Shown here one piece after another: positions 59,416 to 64,000 of a DNA stretch of 64,000 nucleotides; the stretch's first letter is position 1, and each line of letters starts with the position of its first letter. Origin of the DNA: Chionoecetes opilio. Taxonomy: Eukaryota; Arthropoda; Malacostraca; Decapoda; Majidae. The stretch lies in the NCBI GenBank assembly GCA_016584305.1, contig JACEEZ010018140.1:345001-409000 (forward strand), in the 5' to 3' direction. The notes beneath the pieces were generated by a model, which had not been told where the DNA came from, ran no database searches, and was given only the letters and a program-made list of their open reading frames with translations. The position numbers and the translations under genes were made by a program.

Positions 59416-59727
59416 ACTGGGTTTGCGCAAAATAAAACTATCTCCATTAGAAAAAGCAGCTATAGTAGGCCAGGAATAAATAGTCAGTGTCTCTGAAAAC
59501 GACCGCGAAGTCCTCGTCCATTATAACCTGGAACTGTTGTCGACAGGAATTCTCGCCGAAACACAAACGAGAACTCTTGTTGACGGTAGAACACTCGTCC
59601 GTGTTTGCTTCTTGTGGAGGCTCAACAATGATACAACTTGGTATCTCTGTATCACTATCTCGTTAATGCCTGCTGAGCCGTCACTAACCTTGGTCTCATA
59701 GCAGTGGCGCTGGCAGTAGAACACCAT
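51139..59727 (-). CDS. AARSD1: Alanyl-tRNA editing protein Aarsd1, complete, nine exons
   Basis: The nine exons join in phase to 410 codons plus stop, against 412 residues in human AARSD1. The protein is a free-standing relative of the AlaRS editing domain (AlaX group) that hydrolyses Ser-tRNA(Ala) in the cytosol and so protects translation. It starts MVFYCQRHCYETK. Residues 97-112 (DWTRRHDHMQQHSAQH) hold the HxxxH zinc site (His104, His108). MCCGTH at 207-212 supplies CxxxH (Cys208, His212). FPEGGGQ and PDDRGT around 50-62 are family marks. The C-terminus ends NGSVKET at TGA 51,139-51,141. All introns are GT-AG; they carry inverted repeats and dispersed repeat family A. All four metal-binding positions are present, so the product should be active. 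Confidence 0.96.
51576..52212. repeat. Inverted repeat, ~235-bp arms, in AARSD1 intron 8
   Basis: 51,576-51,810 and 51,978-52,212 are near-perfect reverse complements around a ~167-bp spacer. The right arm ends only 47 bp from exon 8. No ORF. Confidence 0.92.
52259..52353 (-). CDS. AARSD1: AARSD1 exon 8
   Basis: 95 nt between TTGCCAG and GTGAGT. It reads SVLKVLTAGEDKGPGILVVH, then GPPALVAQIGP. Confidence 0.93.
52856..53013 (-). CDS. AARSD1: AARSD1 exon 7
   Basis: 158 nt between TTAAAG and GTGGGC. It reads AQKSLREALKDLAVCEAKTF and FFHHRHDGDNDYLSAIINEI. Confidence 0.93.
53588..53694 (-). CDS. AARSD1: AARSD1 exon 6
   Basis: 107 nt between CCCACAG and GTGGGC. It reads YLGECVSRERGLNTLLHSCP and DHTRLVEKNQKELK. 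Confidence 0.93.
54318..54620 (+). repeat. Dispersed repeat family A, long copy
   Basis: The longest copy of the family at 13,986, extending through GAATCCGTTACTTCTTGTTC to a CACTTCACCCATAGAGAACC end. In AARSD1 intron 5, opposite to the gene. Confidence 0.82.
54715..54911 (-). CDS. AARSD1: AARSD1 exon 5 (CxxxH zinc site)
   Basis: 197 nt between GAGCAG and GTGAGC. It reads IRTRGLPEDVVGAVRVVSIE, VDANMCCGTHVDSMADLQ and TLLFFVAGSRLL. Confidence 0.95.
54940..55180 (+). repeat. Dispersed repeat family A
   Basis: Begins AAGAACATAAGAAAATAAGG. It is followed by a weaker inverted pair (55,222-55,275 with 55,764-55,802, sharing CTATTTCATCGAGTCA) that may be the ends of another old element. Confidence 0.8.
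56271..56467 (-). CDS. AARSD1: AARSD1 exon 4
   Basis: 197 nt between TTCCAG and GTATTT. It reads VADNLYGFATTSWYLGEAVC, HIELHTGQVTEEEMAKIED and ESTPVTIAEYQASDPRLIE. Confidence 0.95.
56777..56954 (-). CDS. AARSD1: AARSD1 exon 3 (HxxxH zinc site)
   Basis: 178 nt between CCGCAG and GTGAAC. It reads PDDRGTAGGVEVVRVVRRGG and VDWTRRHDHMQQHSAQHLVT, the catalytic metal-binding segment. Confidence 0.96.
57633..57761 (-). CDS. AARSD1: AARSD1 exon 2
   Basis: 129 nt between CTCCAG and GTGAGA. It reads YTTKVVSCKPAKIDVVVDGK and FEDTILFPEGGGQ. Confidence 0.95.
58336..58438. repeat. (AACTAT)n and (TA)n microsatellite
   Basis: Seven ACTATA-type units then about 55 bp of TA, in AARSD1 intron 1. Confidence 0.95.
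58697..59525. mobile_element. Foldback element with a telomere-like array as its loop
   Basis: The left arm 58,697-58,930 and right arm 59,270-59,525 are inverted copies (tips AATGGACGAGGACTTCGCGG and reverse complement). The loop is ten units of AACCTAACCT plus TATAGGTTTTAATGAAACCT. One segment matches the ACCACAAAGTATACCTAACC unit of the array at 25.7-26.4 kb. Confidence 0.88.
59689..59727 (-). CDS. AARSD1: AARSD1 exon 1 (start codon)
   Basis: ATG at 59,725-59,727, 13 codons MVFYCQRHCYETK, donor GTTAGT. It matches the conserved N-terminus of the family. The 5' leader and promoter should lie within 59,728-60,012, where I see no clear TATA box. Confidence 0.93.
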
Positions 59728-60424
59728 GGTGACACCCACAGCTTCCCCGACGACCACTTCCTCCCGCCGGCGGCAGTCAGCTGATCCACCACAACAACAA
59801 CATTGCCACGTGGCCCGCCAGAAAGCGCCGAGACTCGAAACATGAACCGAGGAAGTATTTTTGAACTGAGGAAGATTTTTGTGATTCAGTGAATGAACAT
59901 GTTTATACTTAGCATGTTCCTTAGTCAGGTACTTGTCTTAGAAGCATGTCTGATGTGTGCCATTGTCTCAGAAGCATGTCGGATGTGTGCCTCATGGATA
60001 AGAAGTAGCAGTAGGGTGGGGTGGGGTCACACCGAACGGGGGGGATCACCGTACGAAGGCTACAACGCGAAAATTAATTCAAATTTCGCGCCACCATGCC
60101 ACCACGGATGCAGCGCCACCCTCAGTGAACTACATGCGAGCAACAGGGTAGCGTCAGCGTCACCTCCGTGTTTACCAGGTAAGAAATTTTATTTTTCGTA
60201 TGTTCCTTGTTACTTTTCGCCGTTCTTATATAGTGTCTCATGTCGGCTGTGATGGCGTGATTCTTTTGAGGTAAGTTGCAATACGAGGTATAACCGTATT
60301 GACATGTTATTGAGTGAAAAAGTAGTGCATGCTTTCGAACAGGCCGCGGTGGCATTATTTACAAAAAATTGGTGGCGCGGGGGATCAACGTATGGTGAAG
60401 TGCGGGGGATCAACGTACAGTGAA

Positions 60425-61071
60425 ATTTTGAAAAAGCTATATCTTTTGAAATACCTACACAAACATAACAAACAGTGATTGACTATGTATATTCGCATGA
60501 TATTAAATGGTGGTGGTGAACTAGTGCATTTAAATTAAATGGAACAGTGTTTTTTTGTGGCATAAAGTTGAAGGTGATTGGTATTAAATTATGATGCTAT
60601 ATCAGTGTTATTATGCTATAAGCACATGAACTAACTATTATATAAGTGATTTATGTTATTAGAATGATTCTAGAATAATTTTTTTATGGTTAAAAAAACC
60701 ATTTAACACTGCATATTTTCGGGGCATGCCGTTCGGTGATCCCCGCATCACTACGATTTTGGAAAATCTATATATTTTTTAAATACTTAAAAAACATAAG
60801 AAAAAGTGACTGACTATGCATATTAGCATGATATTAAATGGTGTGGTGAACTAGTGCATTTAAATTAAATGGAACTGTTTTTTGTTGGTGTAAGTTGAAG
60901 GTGATTGGTATTAATTATGATGCTATATCAGTGTTATTATGCTATAAGCACATGAACTAACTATTATGTAAGTGATTTTATGTTATTAGAATGATTCTAG
61001 AATTAATTTTTTATGGTTAAAAAAAACATTTAACACTGCATATTTTTGGGGCATGACGTTCGGTGATCCCC
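60425..61071. repeat. Tandem duplication of a ~320-bp block in the transposon leader
   Basis: 60,425-60,743 and 60,755-61,071 are about 90% alike (GCATGATATTAAATGG, GGTGATTGGTATTAA, CATGCCGTTCGGTGATCCCC). No ORF. Confidence 0.9.
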
Positions 61072-61421
61072 ACATATATTGCCAGACTCATAGTCCCAAA
61101 ATAATATGGTGGCCATGCAAGAATCGCCTCTACACTGTAAAAAATACTAAGCTAAGCTAACCTAAACTAACCTAACCTAACTATGCATGATGTCTAATGT
61201 CATTAACTCTTTTCAGATCTAACCTAACCTACCGCCCATCACCGTCATCATGCCTCGCAAATATGTCCCGGAAGAGCGACAAGCAGATGGACCGCACTGA
61301 CCTGGAGGCTGCCTTTAAGCACCGCGTGGCCACTAGCTGCAGCCTGAAAGAAGCCGCTGACAGATTCAACATCAAGAAAACAACTCTTGCTGTAAGTTGC
61401 TCTATTTAGTTCCATATCTCC

Positions 61422-61500
61422 CCAAGGTCTTTTTGTATGACCTCATCCCACGTCTTCTTTGGTCTCCCTGGGATGAGGTCATGCAAAAAGACCTCAGGGA
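61422..61500. repeat. Hairpin in transposase intron, ~25-bp stem
   Basis: AGGTCTTTTTGTATGACCTC pairs with its reverse complement 30 bp downstream, one mismatch. Next to it the intron 3' end is duplicated (61,541-61,630 and 61,631-61,715, both with AAGGGCCTT(C/T)(T/T)AAGTCC). Confidence 0.85.
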
Positions 61501-62929
61501 TAGCTTAAGGGTCTCTAGATTTATAGATTTTAAAATTTATTCATTTTTTTGTTAGCTTTTATTGCCCGCAAGGGCCTTCTAAGTCCTAATTAATTTCTTT
61601 TGTTTAAAAGGGTGCCTTCAAGCGCTCTATTTATTATTTTTTTTGTCAACTTTTGTTGCCAGCAAGGGCCTTTTAAGTCCTAATTCATTTCTTTTGTTAC
61701 AGGACGCCTTCTATCTATCGAAGAAGCTGTCGGATGGAGTTACCTATATGGCTGTTGCTTCCCGTAGCAATAGGGTTTTCAGCCCTCAAAAAGAAATATA
61801 CATTGCTGATTATACCATCCACGCAGCCAAGATGTTCTACGGCCTGCCCCATGAACGATGTGCGTAGGATGGTGTACCAGTATGCCATAGCTTGTGGGAG
61901 CAAGAGCATCCCTGCTGCCTGGGAGAAAGAGAAAATGGCGACAAGGGACTGGTACTATGCCTTCATGAACCGTCATCCAAACCTTGTATTGAAGGCTCCG
62001 GAAGGCATGTCCATTGCCAGGATTGTTGCCTTCAACAAAGTCAATGTGGAAACCTTCTTTAAGGCTTACACATTAGCTTTGGAGAAGTACACATTCACGC
62101 CGGACCGGATATACAATTTGGATGAGAGTTCATTGTCGACTGTTATGAAGCCAGTCAAGGTTGTGTGTGCGAGAGGCCAGCCAGTAGCCACGCAGGAACT
62201 CGTGAACGCGGTGACAGCATGACGTTTTTTGGGCATTATAAATGCTGTGGGCAGTCCATCCCTCCAGTGTTTATAATTCCCAGATGCCGATGGAATCCGC
62301 CTTTCCATGAGGAACACGATCTTTGGTTCCAAGGGATATTGCATCCTAGTGGCTGGATGAAGGTGAATGCTTCGTTGCAGACACTTCAGCATCTCCATGA
62401 GAAGTCTTGTTCTTCTGTAAGAGAACAAGATTCTTCTGACAGGGACAATGCTGAATGTCACATGAACATTCAGCCTGTTGGTTTGCGATAATGCATGGTA
62501 TCGTGATTGTTACCTTGCCTCCGCATACAACAGACAAACTCCAGCCATTGGATGTGAGTGTCTTTGGTCCCTTTAAGACTTCCTGCGTGCCCTACTGAAC
62601 GACCACGCGCTCATGCACCCTAACGAGCACATAACAGTCCACAAGTTGCCAGAGTTTGCTTCTGAGGCATGGACCAAAGCCCCTACCCCCTCCAACATTC
62701 TCGTGGTTTCCGGGCGACTGGTATATGGCCACTCAATCGCAACATCTTCCCAGATGATGTGTTTGTAGGAGCGCATGTAACCGAGCGACCGGCACCACCA
62801 GAATTTGTAGTGGAAGTTACTCCAACTTCTTCTGATGGAGGAAGTTCAGATGGAGAGGAGCGACTGGCTGAAGGCCATACCTCAGAAGCTATACCCCTTC
62901 CCGCTGTGTCTCCCAGGCTAGATGATGTG

Positions 62930-63165
62930 CCTGCCACCCCGGGCCCCAGCACGACAGAGCCTGCCACCCCGAGCACCAGCACGACAGAGCCTGCCACCCC
63001 GGGCCCCAGCACGACAGAGCCTGCCACCCCGGGCCCCAGCACGACGCCCCCTGCCCACCCGGGCCCCAGCACGACAAAGCCTGCCACCCCGAGCCCCAGC
63101 ACGACAGAGCCTGCCACCCCGGGCCCCAGCACGATGCACCCTGCCACCCCGGGCCCGAGCACGAC
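62930..63165. repeat. 30-bp repeat encoding PATPGPSTTE, 8 copies
   Basis: Unit CCTGCCACCCCGGGCCCCAG plus CACGACAGAG. In-frame decapeptide repeats replace the short linker between the DDE core and the basic tail. Confidence 0.93.
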
Positions 63166-64000
63166 GCACCCCAGGTCCTGCCACCCCAGGACACCCTTCT
63201 CAACAGACAGACTTAACCCCAGAGTGTGTCAGGCCGTTCCCTAAGGCTAATCCTCGTCCTTATGGAAAGGGACGGAAGAGGGTGCGGGCCTGCATTTTAA
63301 CCGAGAATGAGGAGGCAATATCTGACCTGAGGTTGAAGGCAGAGAAGAGGCAGAAGCTGGAAGACAAAAAGAAGGCAGCGGCTGAAAAGAAAACATTGGG
63401 AAAGAAGAAGGGTCCACAGCGGAAGAAGTCTGTGCCTGTCCCGGAGGAAGACACCACTGACGAGGAGGAGTTTGATGATGTCCGACTTCAGCTGGACGAC
63501 TCCTCCGAGTACTCGGATGAGGTGGACGACGAGGGCACCTGGACTGCAGCATCATACCCTTTTGCTGCGAAAACATCACAGGTGGGGGACTTTGTTCTGG
63601 TTCAGCTGAAGCTGGAGGAGGGAAGGGGTGTGGGCACATTAGTGTGCTATGTTGCTCAGGTGTTGGCCATCATGGAGCATGGAAAATTAAACCTTTCTTT
63701 CCTCCGGATGAAGTCCGCTAACACCCGAGACACGTTCACCTTCCCTACCATCCTAGATGAAGCTTCTGTTGATCCAGAACAGTGCAAGGGTGTCCTGGTG
63801 ACCTCCAAGGGCATCACCAAGAGGCAGGCTGACCTGGTGAAGGTGTTTCCCCCGCTGCATGCCTTCATGATGCACTTCTGAATAGTGAGCATAAAAATAC
63901 CTAGACCTATCTTTTAATAAATGCTATTTTATATGAGCTTATCTTTCATTTCATCACCTAATAATAATGGTGGGTGTCTAGGCTTAGCATATATGTTGAT

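Larger units (their letters stand above)
61263..63881 (+). pseudogene. pogo-like transposase, frameshifted
   Basis: Exon 1 (61,263-61,391) encodes a Psq-type helix-turn-helix: DLEAAFKHR..., SLKEAADRFNIKKTTLA. Exon 2 starts at 61,703. It reads VASRSNRVFSPQKEIYIADY, RDWYYAFMNRHPNLVLKAPE (CENP-B-type HTH region) and the DDE core: NLDESSLS (first Asp, ~62,120), DNAECH (second, ~62,448), LQPLDVSVFGP (third, ~62,552). RGFRATGIWPLNRNIFPDDV, a typical pogo/Tigger C-terminal mark, follows. A PATPGPSTTE decamer repeat and a Lys/Glu-rich tail ending MMHF come last. Frameshifts near 61,858, 62,205, 62,480, 62,600 and 63,170 inactivate it. The three catalytic aspartates are still visible. Confidence 0.88.
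60013..64000 (+). mobile_element. pogo-like DNA transposon (right end beyond window)
   Basis: The left end is at TA 60,013-60,014, followed by GGGTGGGGTGGGGTCACACC. The motif GGGGATCA(A/C)CGTA occurs at 60,042, 60,379 and 60,405 and in inverted form (CGTTCGGTGATCCCC) at 60,730 and 61,057, as expected of transposase-binding sites. The transposase follows. The element continues past 64,000, so the right inverted repeat cannot be checked. Confidence 0.75.

Noticed and set aside
63247..63639. Minus-strand 130-residue ORF opposite the transposase tail
   Set aside because: It is a shadow of the Lys/Glu-rich coding strand; no splice or homology support.

Overview
The window looks like a piece of a decapod crustacean genome, or at least an arthropod one. 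Genes are split into small exons with GT-AG introns. Microsatellites are very long. There are many TTAGG-type (AACCT) stretches. The longer LINE matches a family I associate with decapods. Species is inference. There are no bacterial features, no rRNA and no intact tRNA gene.

Layout. (1) 1-11,918: seven full and one partial copy of a ~1.6 kb tandem unit. Each unit carries a titin/twitchin-like fibronectin-III exon, a second exon that starts like the first and ends like an Ig domain, and a ~590 bp inverted-repeat element in the intron. (2) 12.1-12.9 kb: a LINE reverse-transcriptase remnant. (3) 13,799-35,771, minus strand: ten phase-compatible exons of a secreted, cysteine-rich arthropod protein resembling the DUF7042-7045 families. 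Its introns hold minisatellites and one ~14.2 kb intron (20,288-34,528) built of nested transposons. (4) 36-50 kb: no gene found; several inverted-repeat elements, a 2 kb GGAA-type minisatellite and two tRNA-derived SINEs just downstream. (5) 51,139-59,727, minus strand: a complete nine-exon AARSD1 gene (alanyl-tRNA editing protein) of 410 codons plus stop. (6) 60,013-64,000, plus strand: a pogo-like DNA transposon with a frameshifted transposase, running off the window.

The two cellular genes are transcribed in the same direction and share no evident pathway: one is secreted or surface-bound, the other clears mischarged tRNA(Ala) in the cytosol. The rest of the window is a layered record of transposition. 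Several insertions can be proven from target-site duplications, and some from an undisturbed copy of the target elsewhere in the window. Units 4-8 of the first array carry dense homopolymer and single-base indels that look like unpolished long-read sequence, so decay there may be partly technical.
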